Assembly: GCA_964036155.1 (NCBI GenBank)
Contig: OZ038423.1
Span: 77,577,249 to 77,641,248 of the forward strand
Direction of reading: 5' to 3'
Source of the DNA: Diploscapter coronatus
Taxonomy: Eukaryota > Nematoda > Chromadorea > Rhabditida > Rhabditidae
Length of the DNA: 64,000 nucleotides
In this document: piece by piece, positions 63,951 through 64,000 of the stretch
Position numbering within the stretch: the stretch's first letter is position 1
Layout of the letters: every line of letters starts with the position of its first letter
Program-made: the position numbers and the translations under genes
The notes under the pieces: generated by a model
Seen by the model: only the letters and a program-made list of their open reading frames with translations
The model's database searches: none
Told to the model about the DNA's origin: nothing

Positions 63951-64000
63951 GTGAGCTGATTTTAATCTATTTTTCTATTTCAAATTTCATCCGAAATCCT

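Overview
The window is eukaryotic and most likely a chromosome segment of a free-living, rhabditid-type nematode. The genome is AT-rich. Introns begin GT and end in T-rich TTTCAG/TTTTAG, many are only 43-46 nt, and the two recognisable proteins are animal proteins whose best nematode counterparts are bus-8 and gap-2. From memory both are X-linked in Caenorhabditis elegans, so this may be X-derived. I see no bacterial, CRISPR, phage or insertion-sequence features. I found no rRNA and no complete tRNA. All confident genes lie on the + strand.

Layout. (1) 1-1774 is upstream DNA with a 155-bp inverted repeat (511-665 / 743-897). (2) 1785-2369 is a two-exon reading frame for an 83-residue single-pass membrane protein. 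Its stop codon lies 3 nt before a splice donor that could join to the first bus-8 coding exon. (3) 4003-6188 is a complete 11-exon gene for a 410-residue ALG2/BUS-8-type GT4 glycosyltransferase. (4) 6189-11752 is intergenic and holds a small hAT-like fold-back. (5) 11753 to past the right edge is one very large gene for a SynGAP/DAB2IP/GAP-2-type Ras GTPase-activating protein.

I could join 30 coding exons of the RasGAP gene in phase by hand (4734 nt, 1578 codons to 63950, with the 3' end outside the window). It encodes a Ser/Arg-rich N-terminal region with a glutamine run, a PH domain, a C2 domain, the catalytic RasGAP domain with its arginine finger, a long low-complexity tail, and the start of a coiled coil.

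The most striking property is a ladder of alternative first exons. Besides the most distal ATG exon (11753) I find eight further ATG-containing exons (13073, 26900, 29863, 31893, 40544, 46953, 48722, 59339). They sit in the large introns, and each ends in exactly the codon phase needed by the next shared exon. Together they predict proteins that (a) carry the full N-terminus, (b) swap a short N-terminus in front of the PH domain, including one with a membrane anchor, (c) start inside the PH domain, (d) lack PH and start at C2, or (e) consist of RasGAP plus tail only. The large introns otherwise contain AT-rich and pyrimidine-rich DNA, presumably the promoters and enhancers of these starts. All exon boundaries are hand-derived from reading frame, splice consensus and family resemblance; no transcript data were available.
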